64,000 nt of DNA from Streptomyces cadmiisoli (GTDB taxonomy: Bacteria; Actinomycetota; Actinomycetes; Streptomycetales; Streptomycetaceae), in the NCBI RefSeq assembly GCF_003261055.1, contig NZ_CP030073.1, forward strand, positions 5,580,001-5,644,000, written 5' to 3'. The notes below the pieces were generated by a model that was given only the letters and a program-made list of their open reading frames with translations, was not told the DNA's origin and made no database searches. Each line of letters starts with the position of its first letter. The first letter of the stretch is position 1. The translations under genes and the position numbers were made by a program. Positions 26,705-36,353 of this stretch are shown here, piece after piece.

Positions 26705-27737
26705 CCGCCGAAGTCTGGCATCCGCCACTGACAACTGGGGCGCGTGAGGCACGAGATCCCGCCCCCGCGCCCGGCGCGGGAGACGCGGAATCCCCGGCGG
26801 AGGCGGGCACGGGCGGACCGGGATCCGTGACGGAGGCGGGCGCGGGGGAGGCGGAGTCCGTGACGGGGGCGGGCGCGGGGGAGGCGGAGTCCGTGACGGA
26901 GGCGGGCGCGGGGGAGGCGGAGTCCGAGGTGGGCGCGGATGCGGCGCCCGCCGGGGCGGGGAGCCGGGTGACCGCCCACGTCCGGGCCCGGTTCGCGGCA
27001 CGCATCACGTACGGCGTGAGCAGCAGCCCGGCGCCCATGACGACGCCGCCCGCGACGGCGTCGAGGAAGTAGTGGTTCGCGGTGCCCATCACCACGATCG
27101 TCGTGATCAGCGGATAGAGCACGGCCGCGACCCGGGCCGTGCGGGTCCCCCCGTACCGCCACAGGATCACTCCGCACCACAGGGCCCAGCCGACGTGCAG
27201 GCTCGGCATGGCGGCGTACTGGTTGGTCATGCCGCCGAGGCCCCGCGGCGCGCTCGCCTCCCCGGCCCACCAGCCGTACGAGCTGTACTGCGCCATGGTG
27301 TCCACGAAGCCGTGACCGGGCGAGAGCAGCCGGGGCGGGCAGGTCGGCATCAGCGTGAAGCCGACCAGGCCTATGAAGGTCGAGGTCATCAGCCAGGTGC
27401 GGGCCGCGCGGTAGCGCACCGTGCGGCTCCGGAACAGCCAGATCAGCAGGGCGGGGGTGACCAGGTAGTGCAGCGACGCGTACCAGAAGTCGGCGGGCAC
27501 GCCTATCCACGCCTCGCGGGTGAACAGGCGGTTCAGCGGATGCTCGGCGTTGATACGCAGGTACTTCTCGACGCGCAGGATCGCCAGACCGTGATCGACC
27601 GCGCTGTTGACGTCGCCCCGGGCGAGGAGCCGGCCCGCCGAGTAGCAGGCGTACACGAGCAGGATCAGGGGAAGCTCGGTCCACCAGCGCAACCGGGGTT
27701 CCGGGGCCACCTCGATGCCCGGTTTCTCGGCGTGCAT
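26601..27737 (-). CDS. PAP2/AUR1-like membrane phosphatase with repetitive C-terminal tail
   Basis: This 378-residue membrane enzyme of the PAP2_3 (AUR1-like) group has about six spans. The catalytic histidines are in MPSLH (177-181) and NHYFLD (221-226). Such enzymes transfer or remove phospho-head groups on lipids. The tail from about residue 260 is Pro/Ala/Ser-rich with three 11-residue repeats and is probably disordered. The ATG at 27737 gives MHAEKPGIEV. The last 104 bases overlap the start of the nuclease gene in another frame. The physiological lipid substrate is unknown. Confidence 0.82.
   Translation of the reverse strand: MHAEKPGIEVAPEPRLRWWTELPLILLVYACYSAGRLLARGDVNSAVDHGLAILRVEKYLRINAEHPLNRLFTREAWIGVPADFWYASLHYLVTPALLIWLFRSRTVRYRAARTWLMTSTFIGLVGFTLMPTCPPRLLSPGHGFVDTMAQYSSYGWWAGEASAPRGLGGMTNQYAAMPSLHVGWALWCGVILWRYGGTRTARVAAVLYPLITTIVVMGTANHYFLDAVAGGVVMGAGLLLTPYVMRAANRARTWAVTRLPAPAGAASAPTSDSASPAPASVTDSASPAPAPVTDSASPAPASVTDPGPPVPASAGDSASPAPGAGAGSRASRAPVVSGGCQTSAGERIPRQRESRFGPGAEPGAAPADTGGGAPAAAR
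26827..26925. repeat. Three tandem 33-base repeats coding for 11-residue Pro/Ala/Ser units
   Basis: Three near-identical 33-base units (26827-26859, 26860-26892, 26893-26925) encode, on the minus strand, variants of DSASPAPASVT in the tail of the PAP2-like protein. Unit two differs from the others by a single base (gggggc for ggaggc). This is a length-variable type of sequence. Confidence 0.9.
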
Positions 27738-27940
27738 CCGATCGCCCTCCCCCTTCTCGTCGCGTGGCGCTCTCGCCGGGTGGGTCGGTCGCCCCACCCT
27801 ACGGTGCACGGGCCGACGCCCGGAGGGGCGTCTCCCGGCCCTGATAGACGCCGAGATCGCCCCCCGGGTTGCGCCCGGACGGGGTGCGCGATGATGGAGT
27901 GGTTCCGCCGTTGATTTCTCCCGGAAGGTTCCTTCTCGTC

Positions 27941-28537
27941 ATGGCACCGCGCATCCTGCTGGCCCGGCACGGACAGACGGAATGGTCACTGTCCGGCAAG
28001 CACACCGGCAGGACCGACGTACCCCTGCTCGACGAGGGGCGGCGCGGCGCGAAGCTGCTCGGCGAGCGGTTGCACCAGGCACCCCACGACGGACTGCCCG
28101 GGGTCGAGGTCCGCACCAGCCCGCTGGTACGCGCGCGTGAGACCTGCGAACTCGCCGGGTTCGGCACCCGCGCGCGTGCGTGGGACGCGCTCCTGGAGTG
28201 GGACTACGGCGCCTACGAGGGCATGACCCCCGACGAGATCCAGGCCGTCCGCCCCGGCTGGCTGATCTGGCGCGACGGTGTGCCCGAGGGGGAGACCCTC
28301 GCCGAGGTGACCGCCCGCGCGGACGAGGTCGTCGCCTGGGCGCGGTCGCAGGACCGCGACGTCCTGGTCTTCGCCCACGGTCACATCCTGCGGTCGATCG
28401 GTGCGCGCTGGCTGGGTCTGCCGCTGGACTTCGCCGCCCGGATCCGGCTGAACCCGACCTCGCTGTCGGTGCTGGGCTGGGCCTACGGGGAGCCCGCCGT
28501 CGAGAGCTGGAACGATCTGGGGCACCTGGCGGGCTAG
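27941..28537 (+). CDS. Histidine phosphatase family protein
   Basis: This 198-residue enzyme of the phosphoglycerate-mutase-like histidine phosphatases has the phospho-accepting LARHG motif (His10), the arginine in SPLVRARET, the acid in WDYGAYEG and the second histidine in FAHGH. It probably hydrolyses a small phosphorylated metabolite rather than acting as a mutase. The ATG at 27941 is chosen on family length. It is convergent with the NsdA-like gene, with 25 bases between stops. Confidence 0.92.
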   Translation: MAPRILLARHGQTEWSLSGKHTGRTDVPLLDEGRRGAKLLGERLHQAPHDGLPGVEVRTSPLVRARETCELAGFGTRARAWDALLEWDYGAYEGMTPDEIQAVRPGWLIWRDGVPEGETLAEVTARADEVVAWARSQDRDVLVFAHGHILRSIGARWLGLPLDFAARIRLNPTSLSVLGWAYGEPAVESWNDLGHLAG

Positions 28538-28562
28538 CGGCCGGCGTCGCCGGGCCCGCTCG

Positions 28563-30002
28563 TCACACGGGGCGCGGTGACGAGGCGTGCCGCTCCAGGA
28601 ACTCCGAGACGCCGGAGGCCCGGCGGTGCGGCAGCAGCACCCGCGCCGTTCCCGCCAGCATCGCCTGAATCCGGGACGACTGGACGACGTCCAGCAGATC
28701 CAGCACCTGCGTCCCGGCGGCCGCCGCCTCGTCCGGCCGCCCGCCGCGCGCGAGGTCGTCCGCGAGTTCGGCGGTGTACAGCGCGATGTTCCGGCTGAAG
28801 TGCGGATCCTGCAGATGGGCGGCCCGGCGCGCGTGCCGGGCCGCGCGCGGCCAGTCGCCCAGCGTCGACCAGCACTGCGCCTCCAGGCCCTCCAGTTCGG
28901 CCTCGCCGTAGAACGACATCCACTCGGGGTCGGCGTCCGAGGGGCCTCGTTCGTAGAGGGCCTTCGCCCGGGTGAGCGCCTGGGCGCAGCCGGTGCGGTC
29001 GGCGAGCCCCGCCCAGCCGCCCGCCTCGCGCAGCGCGAGCAGGGACATCAGCCGGGGCGAGCCCAGCGGACGCGCGATGCGCTGCGCCGCCTGCGCGGCC
29101 CGCACCGCCTCACGCGGACGGCCGGCGTCCCGCGCGAGGAACGCGGTGTTGCAGAAGGCGTGCGCCTCCAGCGCCGCGTCCGCGGTCATCCGGGCGGTGG
29201 CGAGCGCCTCCGCGTAGTGCGAGCGGGCGTCGTCGAACCGGCCCGAGTCGTGCGCCAGCCATCCCACGGAGATCGCCAGTTCACCGGCACCCGTGTGCAG
29301 CCGGTCGACCGTGGCCTGCCGGGTCGCACCGGCGTCCAGAAGCGCGTACGCGGCGCGCAGCGGGGCCGCCGCACGCCGGTAGAGGCCGTCCGCGCCGTGC
29401 CGGTCGTCGAGCAGCCGGATCCTGCGGACCGCTTCTTCGAGGGCACCCGCCTCGCCCGACCCGACCCGGCGCACGGGGCGCTCCGAGGCGGAGGCGGAGG
29501 CGAGCCCGATGGGGCTCAGCGAGGCGGCGGCCACCGTGGCGCCGCCGCTGGTCATGAATGCGCGACGCAGCACGTCGCTCTCCTCGTAGTTGATGTGCGT
29601 GTCGTACGGGTCCTGCGTGTCATACGGCTCACAGTCCCCTTGCGTCTCACCGGTGGTGAGGGCCGGGCTCGACGTGGCCTCGGAGGGCGGGGCGTCCGGG
29701 GTGCGTGCCCCGCGTCCGCGTACGGACGAACGGGGCGCGAACCCGAGGTCGGTGAGCGTGCGTCCGGGAAACATGTGCAGGAACACCCGCTCGTAGGCGT
29801 AGTTGGGGCAGCGGATCTCCCCCGCCTCGACCCGGCCGATGTAGCGCGCGTCACAGCTGACCCGCTCGCCGATCTCACGGGCGGCCCGCCGTACGGCCGC
29901 CGCGAATTCGGCAGGCGAACGCCCGCCGCGCAGGCGCCGGAAGGCGAGGTTGGGCCGTGGCGGCCGGTCGGGCTGAGACGAGGTCACCGTTGACGACGTC
30001 AT
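28563..30002 (-). CDS. NsdA-like XRE-family regulator with TPR-like repeats
   Basis: This 479-residue protein has an N-terminal helix-turn-helix region (FAAAVRRAAREIGERVSCDA, then IGRVEAGEIRCPNY). An acidic linker is followed by a hydrophobic AFMTSGGATVAAASLSPIGL segment and a long C-terminal array of helical TPR-like repeats. This build matches the Streptomyces family that includes NsdA, a negative regulator of sporulation and antibiotic production. NsdA itself maps elsewhere in S. coelicolor as I recall, so this is a paralogue. The ATG at 30002 follows GAGAGGA. Signals and targets are unknown. Confidence 0.8.
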   Translation of the reverse strand: MTSSTVTSSQPDRPPRPNLAFRRLRGGRSPAEFAAAVRRAAREIGERVSCDARYIGRVEAGEIRCPNYAYERVFLHMFPGRTLTDLGFAPRSSVRGRGARTPDAPPSEATSSPALTTGETQGDCEPYDTQDPYDTHINYEESDVLRRAFMTSGGATVAAASLSPIGLASASASERPVRRVGSGEAGALEEAVRRIRLLDDRHGADGLYRRAAAPLRAAYALLDAGATRQATVDRLHTGAGELAISVGWLAHDSGRFDDARSHYAEALATARMTADAALEAHAFCNTAFLARDAGRPREAVRAAQAAQRIARPLGSPRLMSLLALREAGGWAGLADRTGCAQALTRAKALYERGPSDADPEWMSFYGEAELEGLEAQCWSTLGDWPRAARHARRAAHLQDPHFSRNIALYTAELADDLARGGRPDEAAAAGTQVLDLLDVVQSSRIQAMLAGTARVLLPHRRASGVSEFLERHASSPRPV

Positions 30003-30284
30003 GGCCGGGTCCTCTCGTGCGAACCGTCGAACCATGCCGGAGCCGGGGTGAGTTGACTGAGCCGTCAGTCCGGTGCCCCTGATCTCCGGCGGGGAAGAAC
30101 GTACCTGCTGTGACGGGTCCGCCACGCAGGGTTTAGCTACAAACCGGATATCTCATACGGGATCTGCCATGAACTGCCATCCTTTGCGGCGCACTTCCGC
30201 CGTAGCCGTTGACGCCGCCGGACGTTGAATCCGTCGGACCGGGAGGCGCCCGACTCCCGACCCGCTCGTTCAAGGAGGGGTTCC

Positions 30285-30698
30285 GTGGTGGAGGCCGGGA
30301 TGGAGACCAGCCAGAGCATCGACCCTCGTACGCCGCTGCCGGCGTGCGACCTCGTGACGGTTCCGGCCCGGCAGGGGCTGGAAGCGGTCGACATCCTCCG
30401 GCGCGGCGAGGCCGAAGCGGTCGGACCCGTCCTGCACGACGACGGCGGCGGCACCCTCGGCTTCGTGGTGCCGGCGGGGACGGCGGCCGGGTGGGACGTG
30501 CCGGGCAGCACGTGCACCCGCACCGACGGACGAGGACTGCGCCTGGCCCCCGAGCCGCCGGCCGACGCGCCGGAGGCGGTGGGGTCGGAGTGGCTGCTGC
30601 CGCCCGGTGAGGCGGAACTGGCCACGGACCCGGCGGTGCTGCGGCGGGCCCTGGGCGAGGCGGCACGGATGATCGAGGCGGCGGACAGCTGCCGCTGA
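30285..30698 (+). CDS. Conserved hypothetical protein, 137 residues
   Basis: This is a small soluble protein I do not recognise. It has the conserved-looking stretch CDLVTVPARQGLEAVDILRR and then GFVVPAGTAAGWDVPGSTC. No membrane span or catalytic motif is visible. The segment AGTAAGWDVPGS is reminiscent of short prim-pol-like Streptomyces proteins, but the match is too weak for a name. The GTG at 30285 follows AAGGAGGGG, and the adjacent GTG at 30288 would differ by one residue. Confidence 0.7.
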   Translation: MVEAGMETSQSIDPRTPLPACDLVTVPARQGLEAVDILRRGEAEAVGPVLHDDGGGTLGFVVPAGTAAGWDVPGSTCTRTDGRGLRLAPEPPADAPEAVGSEWLLPPGEAELATDPAVLRRALGEAARMIEAADSCR

Positions 30699-31080
30699 CC
30701 CCGCCCACGGACCCGTTCCCTCGACTCAGCGCCGACCCCGGCCACGGACCGGCCGCGGGCCCCGCCCACCGACCGAGCGCGGACGACCCGAGCGCGGACC
30801 CGAGCACGGACCCCGTCCATCGACCGAGCGCGGGCCGCGCCCCCCGACCGGCCGCTGTTCCGGCCCGCTCGCCCACGCCGCTCGCCCGCTGATCCCGCCC
30901 GGTCCCCGGCCCCCCGTCACCCGCCGACCCCGGTCGCCCCGCGACCCCGGTCAGCCACTGACCCCGCCCAGCCCCCCACAGCGTCCGTCCGCCCCCTCCC
31001 CGCCCGCCCGTGATCACGTCGCCGGCGGCGTCCGTCGGGCAGGGCGCGCGCGGGAGCGGTGGGCTTGCGAAAATGGCCGG
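30699..31080. other. Low-complexity non-coding region
   Basis: These 382 bases contain no supportable gene. The stretch is very C-rich, with repeated short motifs such as gaccgagcgcgga, accccggcc and gaccccg in loose tandem. It looks like degenerate low-complexity sequence rather than a decayed gene. Confidence 0.5.
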
Positions 31081-31950
31081 GTGGGAAAGACCAGGAACGC
31101 CCGGCGAGCGCAGGCCGCCCTCGAAGCCGTCGTCGAGACCGTCGACGGCGGGCTCGCCCAGCTGATACCCGACCGGGACCGGGCGCGCGCCTGGACGCTG
31201 CTGATCGACGGGGCGCCGCAGTCGCACGTCGATCTCGACGACCCGGCGTACCTGTCCTTCGAGTACCAGCGGCGCTTCGGCCATGTCGTCGACCTCGCCG
31301 CCCCGCCCGGCAGACCCATCCAGGCGGTGCACCTCGGCGGCGGCGCCCTCACCCTCGCCCGCTACGTCGCGGCCACCCGCCCCCGCTCCACCCAGCAGGT
31401 CGTCGAACGGGACGGGCCCCTCGTCCAACTGGTACGCCGTGAGCTGCCCTTGGCCCCGAACGCCCGTATCCGGGTGCGGTCCATCGACGCCCGCGAAGGC
31501 ATCGGCAAGATCCCGGACGGCTGGGCCGACCTGGTCGTCGTCGACGTGTTCAGCGGCGCCCGCACCCCCGCCCACCTGACCTCGACGGAGTTCCTCGACG
31601 AGGTGCGCCGGGCGCTCAGGCCGGGCGGTCTGTACGCCGCCAACCTCGCCGACGGCCCGCCGCTCGCCCACCTGCGCGGCCAGATCGCCACGGCCGCCGC
31701 CCGGTTCGCCGAACTCGCGCTGCTCGCCGACCCGGCCGTACTGCGCGGCAAGCGGTTCGGCAACGCGGTCCTCGTCGCCGGCGACCTTCCCCTGCCGCTC
31801 GCCGAGCTGACCCGGCGGGCGGCCTCGGACCCGCACCCCGGCCGGGTCGAGCACGGCCGGGCACTCATCGACTTCACCGGGGGAGCGGTACCGGTCTCGG
31901 ACGCGGACGCGGTCGCCTCACCCGCGCCGCCCGCGTCGGTGTTCCGCTGA
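31081..31950 (+). CDS. Spermidine-synthase-like Rossmann-fold protein
   Basis: This 289-residue protein has the fold of spermidine synthase-like methyltransferases. A short N-terminal beta region is followed by the nucleotide-binding HLGGGALTLARY, the acidic VVERD strand and VVVDVFSG. The residues of true spermidine synthases that bind putrescine are not evident, so polyamine synthesis should not be assumed. Proteins of this sort often bind SAM or decarboxylated SAM. The GTG at 31081 lacks a strong Shine-Dalgarno. The gene is convergent with the next one, 16 bases away. Confidence 0.78.
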   Translation: MGKTRNARRAQAALEAVVETVDGGLAQLIPDRDRARAWTLLIDGAPQSHVDLDDPAYLSFEYQRRFGHVVDLAAPPGRPIQAVHLGGGALTLARYVAATRPRSTQQVVERDGPLVQLVRRELPLAPNARIRVRSIDAREGIGKIPDGWADLVVVDVFSGARTPAHLTSTEFLDEVRRALRPGGLYAANLADGPPLAHLRGQIATAAARFAELALLADPAVLRGKRFGNAVLVAGDLPLPLAELTRRAASDPHPGRVEHGRALIDFTGGAVPVSDADAVASPAPPASVFR

Positions 31951-31966
31951 GCCGCAGCCGGCCGCC

Positions 31967-32485
31967 TCAGTACGTGCCGACGTCCACCCGCGGCGGCCCG
32001 TCGTGCCAGGTGCAGAACACCGTCACCCGGTCCGCGCCCGAGCCGAACTCCACCCGGATCCAGGTCTCCGTCTTCCACACCTGCATCGACCAGCCGGCGT
32101 CCGGGGTGGCCGACACCAGCGTCGCGGACGTCGCGCCGAGGTCGAAGACCACCCGGCCGCCCTCGGTGGCGTAGCTCTTGATCACACCCGAGGCGGACAC
32201 GGAGGGCGCGGGGCTCGGAGGCGTGGAGCGGGCCGAGGCGGACGGCTTCGGGGGCGGTTCCCGCGTGGCCGACGGGGACGGGGACGGAGAGGACCGCGGC
32301 GGGCGGGTGCTCGCCGACGTGGACCGCGGCTCGGGCTCCGGCGGTCCGTCCGCGACGACCGGCAGGGCACGCGGCGGGTCGTACGCCGTGCCCGCCATCA
32401 CCGAGTGGACACCCCACCACGACAGCGTGGTCGCCGCGCCCGTGGCGAGCGACCAGGCCAGTACGTGCACTACTCCTCTGAGCAT
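31967..32485 (-). CDS. Secreted/membrane-anchored protein with Ser-Pro linker
   Basis: This 172-residue protein of unknown function has an N-terminal hydrophobic segment (about 5-30) acting as signal or anchor and a long Pro/Ser/Arg-rich linker (about 45-98). The C-terminal beta-rich domain contains GGRVVFDLGATSATLVSATP and TWIRVEFGSG. It probably sits outside the membrane. Divergent transcription from the two-component system suggests a possible link to that sensor. The ATG at 32485 has only a weak Shine-Dalgarno. Confidence 0.72.
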   Translation of the reverse strand: MLRGVVHVLAWSLATGAATTLSWWGVHSVMAGTAYDPPRALPVVADGPPEPEPRSTSASTRPPRSSPSPSPSATREPPPKPSASARSTPPSPAPSVSASGVIKSYATEGGRVVFDLGATSATLVSATPDAGWSMQVWKTETWIRVEFGSGADRVTVFCTWHDGPPRVDVGTY

Positions 32486-32646
32486 CGCGGGCCATACTGC
32501 CGCACCCGAGTCACCCGCGTCCCACGGGTCGCACAGGCGTGGGCTTTTCCACACGCGCGGGACGTCCCGCGGCGCCGAGCCGCCCCGCCCGGCGCTTCCG
32601 TCGAGCGGCGGCGCCGGCACCGGCCCCATGGCGTACGGTGCGGCGC

Positions 32647-33351
32647 ATGGCAAGTGTGCTCGTGGTCGAGGACGACCAGTTCGTGCGCTCGGCGCTGATC
32701 CGGCATCTGACCGACGCCTCGCACACCGTGCGCAGCGTCGGCACGGCACTGGAGGCGCTGCGCGAGGTCGCCCACTTCCGCTTCGACGTGGTCGTCCTGG
32801 ACCTCGGACTGCCGGACCTGGACGGCTCCGAGGCGCTGAAGATGCTGCGCGGCATCACCGACGTACCGGTCATCATCGCCACCGCCCGGGACGACGAGAC
32901 GGAGGTCGTCCGGCTGCTGAACGCCGGTGCGGACGACTACCTGACCAAGCCGTTCTCCGTCGAGCACCTGTCCGCGCGGATCGCCGCCGTGCTGCGCCGC
33001 TCCCGCGCGGCCGCCGGCGAGGCCCCGCCGGCCCCGGTGCTCCGGGTCGGCGGGCTGACGGTCGATCCGCTGCGCCGCCAGGCCGAACTGGACGGCGTAC
33101 GGCTCGACCTGACCCGGCGCGAGTTCGACCTGCTGGCCTTCCTCGCCGGCCGGCCCGGCGTCGTCGTAGCGCGCCGGGAACTGCTCGCCGAGGTGTGGCA
33201 GCAGTCGTACGGTGACGACCAGACCATCGACGTCCATCTGTCCTGGCTGCGGCGCAAGTTGGGGGAGACGGCGGCCCGGCCGCGCTATCTGCACACCCTG
33301 CGGGGCGTCGGCGTGAAACTGGAACCACCGGGAGGGGAGCCGGCGCGATGA
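32647..33351 (+). CDS. OmpR-family response regulator
   Basis: This 234-residue two-component response regulator has a receiver domain (1-115) with acidic EDD at 8-10, phospho-acceptor Asp52 (VVLDLGLPD), a Thr switch in TARDD and Lys in LTKPF. The C-terminal OmpR-type winged helix contains LTRREFDLLAFLAG and TIDVHLSWLRRKLG. The ATG at 32647 begins MASVLVVEDD. The stop overlaps the histidine kinase start as ATGA. Confidence 0.96.
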   Translation: MASVLVVEDDQFVRSALIRHLTDASHTVRSVGTALEALREVAHFRFDVVVLDLGLPDLDGSEALKMLRGITDVPVIIATARDDETEVVRLLNAGADDYLTKPFSVEHLSARIAAVLRRSRAAAGEAPPAPVLRVGGLTVDPLRRQAELDGVRLDLTRREFDLLAFLAGRPGVVVARRELLAEVWQQSYGDDQTIDVHLSWLRRKLGETAARPRYLHTLRGVGVKLEPPGGEPAR

Positions 33352-34757
33352 GATGGGCACTGGTCAAGGTCTCGCTGGCGGTCACCGCCATGGTCGTGGT
33401 CGCCTTCGCGGTGCCGCTCGGGCTGGTCATCAGGGAGATGGCCCGCGACCGTGCCTTCTCCGACGCCGAACGGGACGCGGCGGAGATCGCCCCGGCGCTG
33501 TCCATCACCACCGACCGCGCCCAGCTCGAACGGGTCGTCGCCTCCGCGGGCCCGACCGCCGGGATGGCGGTGCACATCCCGGGCGGCGACGGCTCGCGGG
33601 CCGTGCAGATCGGCCGGCAGCGCGCCGCCGACGCGGACATCGCCGCCACCCGTGAGGCCGGCCGCGCCGCCACGGCCGAGGTGCCCGACGGCTCCGCCCT
33701 GCTCCAGCCGGTCGCGCTGAGCTCCGGCCGGATCGCCGTCGTCGAGGTGTTCATCCCCGACACCGCGGTCGCCAAGGGGGTCGGCACGGCCTGGGCGGTA
33801 CTGGCCGGCGTCGGCCTCGCGCTGATCGTCGGCTCGGTCGCGGTCGCCGACCGGCTGGGTGCGCGGATGGTGCGCCCGGCGCAGCGCCTGGTCGACGGCG
33901 CGCGCGAGCTGGGCGAGGGCAGACTGGGCGCCCGGGTGCCCGAGAACGGGCCGCGGGAACTGCGGCTGGCAGCGGTGGCGTTCAACTCGATGGCCGACCA
34001 GGTGGTCCAGCTGCTCGCCAACGAACGCGAACTGGCGGCGGACCTGTCGCACCGGCTCCGCACCCCGCTGACCGTGCTGCGGCTGAACGCCGCGTCACTG
34101 GGCGACGGCCCGGCCGCCGAGCAGACCCGTGCCGCGGTGGCCCAGCTGGAGCGGGAGGTCGACACCATCATCCGCACCGCCCGCGACGCCAGGCCGCAGA
34201 CCGCCGCCGCCGGTCCGGGCGCCGGCTGCGACGCGGCCGAAGTCGTCCGGGAGCGGATGGAGTTCTGGTCGGCGCTGGCCGAGGACGAGGGCCGCAAGGT
34301 GCGTACGGCCGGTGTGGACCGGCCGGTGCGTATCCCCGTCGCCCGCGCCGACCTGGCCGCGGCGCTCGACGCGCTGCTCGGCAACGTCTTCCGGCACACC
34401 TCGGAGGGCACCGCCTTCGCGGTCGACGTGCACAACGGCGAGGACGCGGTGATCGTGCTCGTGTCCGACGCGGGGCCCGGCATCCCCGACCCCGAGTCGG
34501 CGATGGCACGCGGACGCGGCTCCGGCAGCGACGGCTCGACCGGGCTCGGGCTGGACATCGTGCGGCGGCTCGCGGAGTCGACCGGCGGTGACGTGCGCAT
34601 CGGCTCCTCGGTGCTCGGCGGCACCGAGGTGCGGATCTGGATCCAGCTCGACGGGCGGCGGACGGCACCGCGCGGGCGCGGTCATCGCGGGTCCGTCAGA
34701 CGCCGCCGGCCCGGCCGGGTGCGCTCCGTCATCAACCGCTCCCGCCCGCTGCGCTGA
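33348..34757 (+). CDS. Sensor histidine kinase
   Basis: This 469-residue membrane kinase pairs with the upstream regulator. Two spans (about 8-28 and 147-167) enclose an extracellular sensor of roughly 115 residues. It is followed by a HAMP-like region, the phosphorylated His235 (DLSHRLRTPLT) and the ATPase boxes N (ALLGNVFRHT), G1 (DAGPGI) and G2 (GLGLDIV). The basic tail after 445 is unusual for length but not diagnostic. The stimulus is unknown. Confidence 0.95.
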   Translation: MRWALVKVSLAVTAMVVVAFAVPLGLVIREMARDRAFSDAERDAAEIAPALSITTDRAQLERVVASAGPTAGMAVHIPGGDGSRAVQIGRQRAADADIAATREAGRAATAEVPDGSALLQPVALSSGRIAVVEVFIPDTAVAKGVGTAWAVLAGVGLALIVGSVAVADRLGARMVRPAQRLVDGARELGEGRLGARVPENGPRELRLAAVAFNSMADQVVQLLANERELAADLSHRLRTPLTVLRLNAASLGDGPAAEQTRAAVAQLEREVDTIIRTARDARPQTAAAGPGAGCDAAEVVRERMEFWSALAEDEGRKVRTAGVDRPVRIPVARADLAAALDALLGNVFRHTSEGTAFAVDVHNGEDAVIVLVSDAGPGIPDPESAMARGRGSGSDGSTGLGLDIVRRLAESTGGDVRIGSSVLGGTEVRIWIQLDGRRTAPRGRGHRGSVRRRRPGRVRSVINRSRPLR

Positions 34758-34850
34758 GCGGACGGCTGCCGCGCCGTCCGGTCCGGACGAACGGCCCCGC
34801 GCGAGGACGTTCGCGGATCGTCGGCTGACGCGGACGGGGAAGAGAGGAGC

Positions 34851-34882
34851 GGGGCGCGGCGCCCCCCTCGGCGTCGCGCCCC
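34851..34882. terminator. Bidirectional terminator between kinase and bglC
   Basis: GGGGCGCGGCGCC (34851-34863) pairs with GGCGTCGCGCCCC (34870-34882) with one mismatch and a six-base loop, in the gap between two convergent genes. Confidence 0.65.
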
Positions 34883-34907
34883 GCCCCGGTCCTTGGGCCG
34901 GCCGGCC

Positions 34908-36353
34908 CTATACGTCCGGGACCGGGGGCAGCACCCCGTTCCGGGCCGCCTGCGCGTACCACAGCGCGCTCGACTTGGGCGTCCGTTCGAGGGTCGTGTA
35001 GTCGACGTGGACCGCGCCGAAGCGCTTGGCGTAGCCGTACGCCCACTCGAAGTTGTCCATCAGCGACCACAGGTAGTAGCCGCGCACGTCGGCGCCGTCG
35101 GTGAGGGCGCGGCGGACGGCGGACAGATGGCCGTGCAGGTAGGCGATGCGCTCCGGGTCGTGGACGCGGCCGTCGGGGTCGGGCTTGTCGTCGTAGGCCG
35201 CGCCGTTCTCGGTGACGTACAGCGGCACACCCGGCGCCTCCCGGGAGTAGCGCATGATCAGCTCGTGCAGGCCGGTCGGGTCGATCGTCCAGCCCATCTC
35301 GGTGCGCTCGCCCGGCATCCGGTGGAACGCCACGTCGTCGGCGCCGGGCCACGGGGAGTGCTCGCTGGCACCGTGGCCGTCCGCCCGCGGTCCGCTCACC
35401 GGGGTGCGGGCGGCCGAGACCAGCGTCGGCGTGTAGTAGTTGAGGCCGAGCGCGTCCAGCCGCCGGCCGATCGCGCCCAGGTCGCCGTCCTCGACGTACG
35501 ACCAGTCGCTGACCGACGCCGTCGCGGCGAACAGGGTCTCCGGGTAGGCGCCGTGCAGCATCGGTCCGTGGAAGATCCCGTTGGCGAGGTCGTCGATCCT
35601 GCGGACCGCCGCCAGATCGGCCGGATCCTGGGAAACGGGCCGCACCACCGCGGAGTTGAGGGACACCCCCACCGTGTTGCGGGCCGGCATCACCGAGCGC
35701 AGCGCCGAGACACCGAGGCCGTGCGCCAGATTCAGGTGGTGCGCGGCGCGCAGCGTGGCCGCCGGTTCCGTACGGCCGGGGGCGTGCACCCCGGACCCGT
35801 AGCCGAGGAACGCGCTGCACCACGGCTCGTTGAGGGTGATCCACTGATCGACCCGGTCGCCCAGCGCCTCACCGACGAGCCTCGCGTACTCCGCGAAGCG
35901 GTACGCCGTCTCCCGCTCCGGCCAGCCGCCCGCGTCCTCCAGTTCCTGCGGCAGGTCCCAGTGGTAGAGCGTGACCGCCGGCCGGATGCCGTGCGCGAGC
36001 AGTTCGTCGACCAGCCGCCGGTAGAAGTCCAGGCCGACCTGGACGGCCGGGCCCCGGCCGGTCGGCTGCACCCGCGACCAGGAGACCGAGAAGCGGTAGG
36101 CGTTCAGGCCCAGCTCGGCCATCAGCGCCACGTCCTCGCGGTAGCGGTGGAAGTGGTCGACAGCGATGTCACCGGTGTCACCGCCGGCCGTCCTGCCGGG
36201 TGTGTGGCTGAACGTGTCCCAGATCGAGGGGGTGCGGCCGCCCTCCCGCACCGCTCCCTCGATCTGGTACGCGGAGGTGGCCGCCCCCCAGAGGAAGGCG
36301 GGGGGAAACGTCACGGAGGTCTCCGGGGTCACCGGGGTCATGGGCTCAGGCAT
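34908..36353 (-). CDS. bglC: GH1 beta-glucosidase BglC
   Basis: This 481-residue cytosolic family 1 glycoside hydrolase would cleave imported cellobiose and cellotriose to glucose. The acid/base Glu176 (TLNEPW) and nucleophile Glu382 (YVTENGAAY) are intact, as is the family start [19 protein letters not shown]. The ATG at 36353 has GGGAG seven bases upstream. That Shine-Dalgarno lies inside a CebR-type operator, so the repressor site abuts the start codon. A second ATG at 36341 is less well supported. The gene follows cebG on the same strand after 238 bases and appears to have its own CebR control. Confidence 0.95.
   Translation of the reverse strand: MPEPMTPVTPETSVTFPPAFLWGAATSAYQIEGAVREGGRTPSIWDTFSHTPGRTAGGDTGDIAVDHFHRYREDVALMAELGLNAYRFSVSWSRVQPTGRGPAVQVGLDFYRRLVDELLAHGIRPAVTLYHWDLPQELEDAGGWPERETAYRFAEYARLVGEALGDRVDQWITLNEPWCSAFLGYGSGVHAPGRTEPAATLRAAHHLNLAHGLGVSALRSVMPARNTVGVSLNSAVVRPVSQDPADLAAVRRIDDLANGIFHGPMLHGAYPETLFAATASVSDWSYVEDGDLGAIGRRLDALGLNYYTPTLVSAARTPVSGPRADGHGASEHSPWPGADDVAFHRMPGERTEMGWTIDPTGLHELIMRYSREAPGVPLYVTENGAAYDDKPDPDGRVHDPERIAYLHGHLSAVRRALTDGADVRGYYLWSLMDNFEWAYGYAKRFGAVHVDYTTLERTPKSSALWYAQAARNGVLPPVPDV

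Noticed and set aside
30699..31080. Decayed gene or tandem repeat array
   Set aside because: The short C-rich motifs are irregular in length and spacing, and no frame resembles a protein family.
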